Positions 8,694 through 15,547 of a stretch of DNA of 40,810 nt are shown here, one piece after another. The notes under the pieces were generated by a model. The model was not told the origin of the DNA. It worked only from the letters and a program-made list of their open reading frames with translations, and ran no database searches. Source of the DNA: Marinococcus halotolerans DSM 16375 (lineage in GTDB: Bacteria > Bacillota > Bacilli > Bacillales > Marinococcaceae); assembly GCF_000420725.1 (NCBI RefSeq), contig NZ_ATVM01000026.1, positions 1 through 40,810 of the forward strand. The letters run 5' to 3'. Made by a program: the position numbers and the translations under genes. The first letter of the stretch is position 1. Each line of letters starts with the position of its first letter.

Positions 8694-9140
8694 ATCTTTT
8701 GCCACTCCTAACTGCTACATGTGTCATCGTTAAAATTCTTTTTTTTGTTCTCCTGTCCGCTATCATCTATTTCATCGGTCTGATAATTGCTGAGACATTT
8801 TCACGTCCCTCCGTTTCACTCCGAAGTGCTTCTATTCTTCATTACCTTCTAGGTAAACTATACAACTTTCGATAGGGGATCTCATGTATTTAAAGCCTCT
8901 TCCACACCTATGATATAGGCATCCCAAGTCATGGGTTAAACATTGACTACTTTCCCCCCTAATTCCCCCCTTGTAAATGGGTCATATAGCTTTCCGAATC
9001 CCTGTTTTGCGGAGGAGTTTCATTGAAATCATACGTTTATATTATAAGGGGCTCCTGTGTAGAAAATATGAAGATAACCTATAAATGAGCCCTAGGCAAT
9101 TATTTGAAAAAAGTTACTCTCATGACAGATTTTAAGAAAT
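8694..9140. other. divergent intergenic region, no gene seen
   Basis: It separates lgt (minus) from the DUF1541 gene (plus). No supported reading frame was found. The promoter elements for the plus-strand gene lie at its right edge and are listed separately. Confidence 0.5.
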
Positions 9141-9173
9141 CTTCACAGTTTCTTCATACCTAAGAGGTACAAC
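9141..9173 (+). promoter_or_regulatory. response-regulator box and promoter of the DUF1541 gene
   Basis: CTTCACAGTTTCTTCA (9141-9156) contains two CTTCA half-sites 11 bases apart, the helical spacing used by OmpR/PhoB-type activators. Eleven bases after it comes TACAACT, a -10-like element. The same 16-mer, with the same 11-base gap to CACAATA, occurs on the minus strand at 12758-12773, before the copper-storage gene. The island's own response regulator is the natural candidate to bind both. Confidence 0.7.
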
Positions 9174-9215
9174 TAGTAGTGTACCCACTTTAATGCGCAA
9201 GGAGGAAGGCAAACA

Positions 9216-10304
9216 ATGAAAAAACCAATGACATGGGGGGTCGCTGTGACCACTTTTGGTCTGCTGGTGGCCCCGGTAACCATGGAAGCTTCTCAAAGCG
9301 ATAACGCAAGCGCTCCTAGCTCAATGGAAGATCATCACGAAGAAAGGGGGGCTTCGGGCATGATGGCCGAGGGAACACAGGGACCAATGGTCAACATGCT
9401 CCAGCAAATGTTGCAAGATCGTGGCATTTCCACCGACGTAGACGGCATCTTTGGTCCCGAAACCAGCGAAAGCGTACAAACGTTTCAAAAAGAGACTGGT
9501 ATCACCGTGGACGGCATCGTTGGGCCCCAAACGATGATGGCGTTGCAAGACACTATGAGCGAAAACATGGGGATTTTACGTACCGGGGACGCCAACATGC
9601 ACGTTCGCCACATCCAACAGTTATTAACCAACCAGGGGGTTGAAACGAACACCGATGGCATATTTGGTTCGGAGACCCGGGAAAACGTCATGCTTTATCA
9701 ACAAGAACACCAACTTCAAGTCGACGGCATCGTTGGGCCCGAAACCATGGGGCACATGATGGATGGTATGAATTCAGAAGCTCGCCAACAAATGATGGGC
9801 ATGATGAACAACGACCAGGAGGGCCAGCATCACCAAATGAAGGGGTCCATGGGAGGACAAAGCGACATGAATATGAATCATTCCAGCTCCGGAGAAGTGC
9901 CGGATGATCTGCAAAAAGCTGAAAACCCTACATTTGAAGTTGGGGATACAGCCACGATAGAAGCCAATCATATGGAAGGCATGGAAGGAGCGACCGCCAC
10001 CATCATCGGAGCTTATGATACGACCGCCTATGCAGTTACATTTCAACCAACCGATGGCGGAGACCTTGTCGAAAATCACAAATGGGTCATCCATGAAGAA
10101 TTGAACAACACAGGCAAAGAATCGTTACAACCGGGGGATACCGCCGTACTTGACGTTTCCCATATGGAGGGCATGGACGGCGCCACGGCCACCATCGATA
10201 CAGCAGAGGAAACCACCGTGTACATGGTCGATTTCACCACGACGGACGGGGAAGAAGTCACCAATCATAAATGGTTAACGGAAAGCGAACTGCGCAGCAA
10301 CTAA
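9216..10304 (+). CDS. secreted peptidoglycan-binding protein with two YdhK-type DUF1541 domains
   Basis: A 362-residue exported protein. The start ATG follows a strong AAGGAGG. It has a signal peptide at residues 1-25 or so (hydrophobic, ending near MEASQ), then two PG_binding_1 repeats at about 52-112 and 120-180 (DGIFGPETSESVQTFQ; VDGIVGPETM). A Met/His-rich linker at about 180-225 (MMGMM, QHHQMKGSM, MNMNHSS) follows, then two DUF1541 domains at about 235-300 and 303-360. Each of these carries HMEGM(E/D)GATATI and a closing NHKW. DUF1541/YdhK proteins are linked to copper resistance in other Firmicutes. The Met/His linker looks suited to bind Cu(I)/Cu(II). Inference: a wall-anchored copper sponge, induced by the two-component system through the box at 9141. 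Confidence 0.85.
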   Translation: MKKPMTWGVAVTTFGLLVAPVTMEASQSDNASAPSSMEDHHEERGASGMMAEGTQGPMVNMLQQMLQDRGISTDVDGIFGPETSESVQTFQKETGITVDGIVGPQTMMALQDTMSENMGILRTGDANMHVRHIQQLLTNQGVETNTDGIFGSETRENVMLYQQEHQLQVDGIVGPETMGHMMDGMNSEARQQMMGMMNNDQEGQHHQMKGSMGGQSDMNMNHSSSGEVPDDLQKAENPTFEVGDTATIEANHMEGMEGATATIIGAYDTTAYAVTFQPTDGGDLVENHKWVIHEELNNTGKESLQPGDTAVLDVSHMEGMDGATATIDTAEETTVYMVDFTTTDGEEVTNHKWLTESELRSN

Positions 10305-10454
10305 CGTCCATTCCGTGAAGAAAACCACCGCTATAAGCAAATCAAACGTTCTCTCTACCAGAGGGGACGTTTGGTTTACCTACCTGCAGTAGCGCCCGTG
10401 TCCAACAACGCTTATGGAGACACTTCTATCACTAGAAAAAGAGGTGAGATAGAC

Positions 10455-11297
10455 ATGCCAATAAGTCCTGAAGACCGTCGCTTGTTTTTGAAAAATACAT
10501 CAGGTCTCGATAACGGCTTTCGTGCAGGCGGCAAATTACAACAGCCCGCCTATTATCATTGGCTCGAGTATCTTTTCCATTCGCTGATGAAGGACCAGGC
10601 CGTGCGCCAATTGTTTCAACAATTGGCAGCCTGGGACATGTATACCTACCGGCACTCGTTTGACGTCTTTCTTCTCGGTTCTCTGGCTGCTCACCGATTG
10701 GAATGGCCAAATATACGTGAAATGGCTTGCGGGCTGCTGCTTCATGATATTGGCAAAACGGCGATTCCCCGTACTGTCTTAACAAAACAAACATCCCCGA
10801 CAGTGGCGGAATGGAACATGTTGAAAAGCCATGCCAGGCAGGGGTACAGCATATTAAAAGACCACGGATTTTCTGAACTTATTTCATCCATGGCTTACCG
10901 GCATCACGAGCGCCTGGATGGCAGCGGCTATCCAAATGGAGTCCCGGCGTCCAAGCTTGAAGATCCTGTCCGGTTGTTATCTGTGCTTGACGTCTATTCT
11001 GCTCTATCACTGAACCGCCCTTACCTTCGAGCCGTATCCCCGCTTCAGGCGGTACAACTGTTACAAAAGGAAGCCGGTTCGCTGGACCCTGAATATATTC
11101 GCTTTTTCTGCGAATTTCTGGGGATCTTTCCAGCAGGGTCCACCGTTCAATTAACGAACGGCACCACGGCAGTTATCATTGGCTGCGACGATATTTCTTC
11201 CACCCTGCCGCTTGTGAGGGACATACGAACACACGAAACCTTTTATCTTCCGGTCGACCAAACCCTCCGGATCAGCCGATGGATAGATCCGCTTTAA
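10455..11297 (+). CDS. HD-GYP domain phosphohydrolase
   Basis: A 280-residue cytoplasmic protein. ATG 10455 has GAGGTG eight bases upstream; a TTG at 10371 would give a non-conserved extension. The HD-GYP domain spans about residues 65-220, with YRHSFDV, the metal-binding LLHDIGKTAIP, SHARQGYSILK and the diagnostic RHHERLDGSGYPNG. A short C-terminal beta-rich module follows (GIFPAGSTVQLTNGTTAVI). Family members hydrolyse cyclic di-GMP, or sometimes other cyclic dinucleotides. There is no sensor or receiver domain, and the N-terminal 60 residues are of unknown type. It lies 150 bases downstream of the DUF1541 gene on the same strand and may be co-transcribed from the copper-responsive promoter, which is inference from position. 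Confidence 0.88.
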   Translation: MPISPEDRRLFLKNTSGLDNGFRAGGKLQQPAYYHWLEYLFHSLMKDQAVRQLFQQLAAWDMYTYRHSFDVFLLGSLAAHRLEWPNIREMACGLLLHDIGKTAIPRTVLTKQTSPTVAEWNMLKSHARQGYSILKDHGFSELISSMAYRHHERLDGSGYPNGVPASKLEDPVRLLSVLDVYSALSLNRPYLRAVSPLQAVQLLQKEAGSLDPEYIRFFCEFLGIFPAGSTVQLTNGTTAVIIGCDDISSTLPLVRDIRTHETFYLPVDQTLRISRWIDPL

Positions 11298-11324
11298 TAC
11301 GTATTTCCCCTCTTTCCCTTCTTC

Positions 11325-11519
11325 CTACTTTTCCATCAGCGTGTAATAAATAAGAAAGAAAGCACCGAGCGGAAGAAACACCCAGGAGCACACCAAAAAC
11401 AATTGATGCATAAACGTATGCACGTTTGTAAAAGGAGCAGCCCAGGCCGCAGACATTGTCAAGCAGCCCAGGCCGACAATGATTAATACTCCTGCCGTGA
11501 TCCATTCCAACCACCTCAT
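11325..11519 (-). CDS. small two-helix membrane protein
   Basis: A 64-residue protein with two hydrophobic helices (about residues 6-28 and 38-60) joined by a short loop with two His. The ATG has AAGGAGG eight bases upstream, which supports translation. It is the last gene on the strand after the response regulator (46-base gap), so it is probably in that transcript. No family was recognised, and its function is unknown. Confidence 0.75.
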   Translation of the reverse strand: MRWLEWITAGVLIIVGLGCLTMSAAWAAPFTNVHTFMHQLFLVCSWVFLPLGAFFLIYYTLMEK

Positions 11520-11564
11520 TGTCCTTTCCTCCTTCCCGCTTTTAATTGCTCTGGCACAGCTTCC

Positions 11565-12269
11565 TTATGATTCTTCAAATTTGTATCCGACACCCCAGAC
11601 AGTGTGAACAGGATTTGTTTCGTGATAGAAAGCGTTTAGCTTAAGCCGGAGATTTTTCATATGTGTATCTACTGTCCGAACGTCCCCCATGTAATCCATG
11701 CCCCAAATCCGCTGGAGCAGCAACTCCCGGCTGAACACCCTTCCCGGCTTTTCAATCAGTGTATGAAGCAGGTCAAATTCCTTCGGGGTCAATACAACTT
11801 CTTCTTCCGCTGCATACACCGACCGCTTCTCGGGATCCACCCGCAGCGACCCCCGTTCAATTTCATGCGATGGTTCATAGGATACGGGAAAATCATACGA
11901 ACGGCGGAGCAGCGCCTGTACGCGGGCCAGCAGCTCCTTGGACTCAAACGGCTTGGCCAGATAATCGTCCGCCCCCAGCTCCAGCCCCTCCACTCTGTCT
12001 TCGAGACCGGCACGGGCCGTAAGCATCAAAATCGGCACAGCACTCGAAGAACGAATCGTTTCACAAACCGCCCAGCCATCTGTCCCCGGCATCATGAGAT
12101 CTAATATCACCAGATCGTATGACTGCTTCCGCCACTGGCTTAACGCTTCTGCTCCCCCCGCTGCCTCTGTGACCTGATAGCCTCCGTGCTGCAAATAGAT
12201 GCGGAGCATCTGTCTCATTGGAAACTCATCATCGACTACCAGAATACGGTAGGTTTCTTTATGCTTCAT
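11565..12269 (-). CDS. OmpR-family response regulator, copper-responsive (CopR-like)
   Basis: A 234-residue DNA-binding response regulator. The receiver domain at 1-120 has the acidic pair D13/D14, phosphorylated Asp57 in LVILDLMMPG, the MLTA Thr and KPF Lys. The winged-helix output domain at about 135-232 includes VVLTPKEFDLLHTLIEKPGRVFSRE and RTVDTHMKNLRLKL. ATG 12269 is chosen because the domain begins there and AAAGGA lies ten bases upstream; the longer frame runs back through the copper-storage gene and is not real. The gene is third on its strand after the sensor kinase and copper-storage genes, separated from the latter by a terminator hairpin. It probably has its own promoter (TATAAT near 12310). 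Confidence 0.92.
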   Translation of the reverse strand: MKHKETYRILVVDDEFPMRQMLRIYLQHGGYQVTEAAGGAEALSQWRKQSYDLVILDLMMPGTDGWAVCETIRSSSAVPILMLTARAGLEDRVEGLELGADDYLAKPFESKELLARVQALLRRSYDFPVSYEPSHEIERGSLRVDPEKRSVYAAEEEVVLTPKEFDLLHTLIEKPGRVFSRELLLQRIWGMDYMGDVRTVDTHMKNLRLKLNAFYHETNPVHTVWGVGYKFEES

Positions 12270-12321
12270 TTCCTTCACGTCCTTTATCAACAGCTGTCTA
12301 TGTACGTTCATTATATAATAG

Positions 12322-12351
12322 AAGAAAACCGCCGGACGTGGTCCAGCGGTT
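12322..12351 (-). terminator. terminator after the copper-storage gene
   Basis: On the minus strand, an 11-bp stem (12341-12351 with 12327-12337, one G-U pair, 3-base loop) is followed by TTTTCTTCTATT. It lies 15 bases after the stop of the cysteine-rich gene and before the response regulator gene. It would reduce read-through and so uncouple the two. Confidence 0.75.
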
Positions 12352-12366
12352 CCCCGTACCTTCATG

Positions 12367-12690
12367 TTATTTTGCCATCTGTTCGCATGCATCTGCACAG
12401 CGGTAGCAGGCGTCAGCGCAATCTTTACAGTGCTGATGATGCTCATGCTTGGCACATTCATCCCCGCAGGCACGGCAGATTTTTGCGCACAGGGCGCAGA
12501 TTTCTTTCGCAAACGGACTGTTGCTTTGCATTGCTTTTGCTGCAAAAGCACACATATCCGCACATTCACGGTCGAGACGGATACAATCTGCCATCATCTT
12601 CACATCGTCTTCTTTCAGGCAGTCATCAAAACAGCGGTTGCATTGTTCCATACAACGAAGGCACTCCTGCACGCATTCTTCGTAAGTCAT
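12367..12690 (-). CDS. csp: four-helix-bundle copper-binding protein (DUF326, Csp-like)
   Basis: A 107-residue protein with 19 cysteines, arranged mostly as CxxC and CxxxC along helices (EECVQECLRCMEQCNRC at the start, CKDCADACYRCADACEQ at the end) plus a HEHHQHC cluster. This is the pattern of cytosolic copper-storage proteins, in which Cys residues line the core of a four-helix bundle and hold many Cu(I) ions. There is no signal peptide or Tat motif, so it is of the cytosolic type. The second ATG (12690) is used because GAGAGG lies nine bases before it, while the first ATG abuts that site. It has its own copper-box promoter (12740-12773) and a following terminator, so it is a monocistronic unit inside a two-component locus. 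Confidence 0.9.
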   Translation of the reverse strand: MTYEECVQECLRCMEQCNRCFDDCLKEDDVKMMADCIRLDRECADMCAFAAKAMQSNSPFAKEICALCAKICRACGDECAKHEHHQHCKDCADACYRCADACEQMAK

Positions 12691-12739
12691 TGAAACCATC
12701 CTCTCTTTTTTGATATTCCCTTTCCCGCCTGCCTGTTTT

Positions 12740-12773
12740 TATTGTGCCCGCTTGATGTGAAGAAACTGTGAAG
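12740..12773 (-). promoter_or_regulatory. response-regulator box and promoter of the copper-storage gene
   Basis: On the minus strand, CTTCACAGTTTCTTCA (12773 down to 12758) is identical to the box at 9141-9156. It is followed after 11 bases by CACAATA as a -10-like element. It lies between the sensor kinase stop (12792) and the DUF326 start. Confidence 0.7.
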
Positions 12774-12791
12774 AGCATTAAATTTTTTTCT

Positions 12792-14201
12792 TTACTCCGT
12801 ATTTTTTCCGGGCCGGGCAAACGTTAATATAAATGACGTGCCCTCCCCCGGGACACTCGAAACCTGAATATCGCCATCATGAGCATGCATTAACTGCTTC
12901 ACAATCGCGAGCCCCAGGCCCGTCCCCCCGCCTTCGCGTGACCGGGACTTATCTACACGATAAAACCGGTCGAAAATAAACGGCAGTTCCTTTTGGGGGA
13001 TCCCTATGCCTGTATCTGTTACTGTGATAACCGGCTGATGACTGGAGTTGCGGCCGCCGTGAATCGAGATGCTTCCTTTTTCCGTGTAACGCAGGGCGTT
13101 CGTCATCAGGTTCATGAATACCTGCTCCAGCCGCAGTTCATCTCCGTAGACAATCAGTCCTTCCTCTACGTCTATGTCCAGTTCCAGTCCCTGCTGGCGG
13201 GCCGGCAGAGCAAACCCTTTGACAATCCGCTCGAGCATCGGAGCTAACGCCAAATGTTTTTTGGTTAATTTCATATGACCGTCATCCATTTGCGCCAGAT
13301 CGAACAGTTCTTCCACCAAACGATTTAACCGTTCAGCTTCGTCGGAGAGAATCGTAAGGTACGCATCCTCTTCCTCCTTTTGATCGTACAGTTTTTCCTT
13401 CAGAATGTGGGAATAGCCTTTAATGTATGTGACCGGCGTCCGTAACTCATGGGAGATATCCGCCAGAAAAGCTCTCCGGGCATCCCGGTACTGTTTTAAA
13501 TCTTCAGCCAGGTCATTAATGGCCGTCCCGAGTGACCCTACTTCGTCTTTAGACGGATGGTGGACCCTCACCTCCAGTTCCCCTTTTGCGATTTGCCGGG
13601 TTGCCTGTTCCATCTGTAGTAACGGAAACGTCATGCGCCGGGTCAGAATAATGATACAGGCAAACGCAAGGAGAAATGCTCCGACAACCGCAAGTGTAAT
13701 GAGTCGCTGGACTTCCTGAATATCCCTCTCTATTGCTGATTGAGAAGATAATAGATACATACTTCCCGATACTTTTCCGTTAGCCTGAAGAGTTCTTCCC
13801 ACCACAAAATATTCTTCGCCTGTGGCTTCATTAGTATATGTACGTTCTACAGGGCTTCCAGCCTCTATTTTCTGCCGTTCCTTTAAAGAAATATTTTTTG
13901 GAAACACGCTCGTATTGTTGCCCACATGTCGTATCGTTTGAAAAGATTCATCCAGCATGTACGCATCCTGATGCCCCGCTGTTAATGTCTCCAGAACACT
14001 CGTCGCAATGGTCCCGTTTTCTTCGTACATGGACCCGTAGTGAGAAACACTCTGCTGCATTTCTTCTACTTCCTGTTCGAAAAAAAAGCCCGAGATAACC
14101 TCATGAATAACGAAAGCAAGAGGAATCAACACCACTACAAACAACGAGAACAAGATGATTGCTAACTTAACAGCGATGTGCCTAAACAACTTTTTAAACA
14201 T
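12792..14201 (-). CDS. membrane sensor histidine kinase of the copper two-component system
   Basis: About 469 residues. It has TM1 at about 8-30, an extracytoplasmic sensor domain at about 31-160, TM2 at about 165-190, a HAMP domain (RRMTFPLLQMEQATRQIAKG), HisKA with the phosphorylated His in FLADISHELRTPVTYIKGY, and HATPase_c with the N box NLMTNALRYTEKG, G1 DTGIGIP and G2 GGGTGLGLAIVKQL. ATG 14201 is preferred. A GTG at 14219 overlaps the AGGAGG site, and a TTG at 14210 is possible. It phosphorylates the OmpR-type regulator encoded downstream. Kinase and regulator genes are split by the copper-storage gene, which is an unusual order. The copper signal is inferred from the neighbourhood. Confidence 0.92.
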   Translation of the reverse strand: MFKKLFRHIAVKLAIILFSLFVVVLIPLAFVIHEVISGFFFEQEVEEMQQSVSHYGSMYEENGTIATSVLETLTAGHQDAYMLDESFQTIRHVGNNTSVFPKNISLKERQKIEAGSPVERTYTNEATGEEYFVVGRTLQANGKVSGSMYLLSSQSAIERDIQEVQRLITLAVVGAFLLAFACIIILTRRMTFPLLQMEQATRQIAKGELEVRVHHPSKDEVGSLGTAINDLAEDLKQYRDARRAFLADISHELRTPVTYIKGYSHILKEKLYDQKEEEDAYLTILSDEAERLNRLVEELFDLAQMDDGHMKLTKKHLALAPMLERIVKGFALPARQQGLELDIDVEEGLIVYGDELRLEQVFMNLMTNALRYTEKGSISIHGGRNSSHQPVITVTDTGIGIPQKELPFIFDRFYRVDKSRSREGGGTGLGLAIVKQLMHAHDGDIQVSSVPGEGTSFILTFARPGKNTE

Positions 14202-14320
14202 TCCGCGCAACCTTTCCACCTCCTCTTTTTCCTAATCTTGTCTACTATTATATACTCGCCATCACAGGCGCTACTACTCCCTTACTCCTAACATCTTTTT
14301 AAAAGAGAAACAGTTCAATA

Positions 14321-14359
14321 GATAAGAGCCCTCTTCAACGATGAATGAGGACTCTTATC
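14321..14359. terminator. hairpin between DUF4396 gene and sensor kinase
   Basis: A 13-bp stem with one mismatch (14321-14333 with 14347-14359) has a 13-base loop. The flanks are AT-rich without a clean T-run on either side. It probably ends the minus-strand DUF4396 transcript. Confidence 0.5.
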
Positions 14360-14504
14360 TAAAGTTTATTAACATTTTTGAAGCACGTGCCGTTTTTGTT
14401 CACCTTCTTTTTTGGTTGTACATTAAATTTTTAGCCTCTGCATTCCCCTCAAGCTCTATATGATTGATCACAAGACAGAGAAACAATCCTATTTGCAATA
14501 GTTT

Positions 14505-15149
14505 TTACATTGCGTGTTTAATGCCTCGCTTGACCAACCACCAATTAATTGGATAGCTTGTTAAAAAGCCTATCATCAAAGCGATCTGCATCATAAACCA
14601 AAAAGTGGGACCAGACGGGGACGGAGCGTGCGTGAAAAATACAAAATGAACTAAAGCCATCCACCCAAACATGCCAATCTCATAAAAAACCAGTGCTAAA
14701 GTATCTGCTTTAATAGCTTTTTTTAATCCTTCCCGTTTCGTCATTTTTTCGTTCATCGGAAGAATGGCAAAGAGTTGAAAGAAAATACCCAGCAAATAGG
14801 CCAAGGTAAATTCAACAATATAATCGGCAAATAAGCGAGTTCCAGCAATGGTCCATCCAAGCGCGACGACGATTGGAATACCAATAATGTCTCCAAGGGC
14901 ACAGCCCGCGCCGCAGTGACTCGTGGAAGCTAGCGTTGATTGCCACATCGGTTTTTCTTGATGAGCTCTCCGACCAATATAATAATAGAAAATTAAACCA
15001 ACAGGACCCGAGTAAATAACGGTCACTGGCCAAACAACATTCATAATGACCATCGGTTGTGGATGTTTCTTCACATCCCAAGTTACCCACACTGTACATA
15101 ATGCTGAAACAATTAAGGATACCGTAGATATAACAGCTAGTACAGACAT
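14505..15149 (-). CDS. DUF4396 membrane protein
   Basis: A 214-residue protein with about six hydrophobic helices. The family mark STSHCGAGCALGDIIGIPIVV, with a His-Cys-x3-Cys cluster, lies near residue 83 before a helix, and a second conserved part is FQLFAILPMNEKM. The ATG is preceded by GAAGGAGGT. DUF4396 proteins are often found with copper-handling genes and multicopper oxidases. A role as copper permease or membrane copper chaperone is an attractive guess, because the HCGAGC cluster resembles a metal site, but it is not established. It is divergent from the SHOCT/multicopper oxidase pair, with a shared 140-base intergenic region. Confidence 0.82.
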   Translation of the reverse strand: MSVLAVISTVSLIVSALCTVWVTWDVKKHPQPMVIMNVVWPVTVIYSGPVGLIFYYYIGRRAHQEKPMWQSTLASTSHCGAGCALGDIIGIPIVVALGWTIAGTRLFADYIVEFTLAYLLGIFFQLFAILPMNEKMTKREGLKKAIKADTLALVFYEIGMFGWMALVHFVFFTHAPSPSGPTFWFMMQIALMIGFLTSYPINWWLVKRGIKHAM

Positions 15150-15252
15150 GATTCATACCTCCTTCAGTCAATTCAAAATGCATATACCCGCACACCGTAT
15201 TTAATTAAACCAATAAAAAAGGTTGTTTTTTCAATCGTTAATAAATTATAAT

Positions 15253-15266
15253 TACCCTTACAGGTA
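15253..15266. promoter_or_regulatory. possible operator before the SHOCT/multicopper oxidase operon
   Basis: TACCCTTACAGGTA has TACC and GGTA ends in dyad arrangement, loosely like copper-repressor operators. No CsoR or CopY repressor is encoded in the window, and the 16-base CTTCA box is absent here. A weak call. Confidence 0.3.
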
Positions 15267-15290
15267 TATTTATTTAAAGGAGGTTTTTGT

Positions 15291-15527
15291 ATGATGAATG
15301 GCGGCAGCGGCATGATGAGCGGCGGGATGGTTGGCTTTGGCTTTCTCGTGCTCATTCTTCTGGTTCTTATTATTCTGGTGCTCGTCTGGATGTTTCGGCC
15401 TTCGACCAAGCATTCGTCCCGGACCAAATCGGGCACCGCATCGGAACGGCTCGATCAACGGCTCGCGAACGGAGACATTTCTGAAGAAGAATACGACCGG
15501 TTGAAACGAAAAATCAACGACCATTAA
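15291..15527 (+). CDS. SHOCT-domain small membrane protein
   Basis: A 78-residue protein. A Met/Gly-rich N-terminus (MMNGGSGMMSGGM) is followed by one membrane helix (about 14-36), a polar linker and a C-terminal SHOCT motif (ERLDQRLANGDISEEEYDRLKRKI). The start follows AAAGGAGG. SHOCT proteins of this size are frequent partners of multicopper oxidases and copper ATPases; the N-terminal methionines could touch copper. The oxidase gene begins 20 bases after its stop, so they form an operon. The GC content rises sharply from here through the oxidase. Confidence 0.85.
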   Translation: MMNGGSGMMSGGMVGFGFLVLILLVLIILVLVWMFRPSTKHSSRTKSGTASERLDQRLANGDISEEEYDRLKRKINDH

Positions 15528-15547
15528 ATGAAGGAAGGCGGGAGCGC

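Noticed and set aside
11565-12569. Response regulator extended by 100 N-terminal residues
   Set aside because: The extension reads through the copper-storage gene in another frame. The receiver domain begins at the ATG at 12269.
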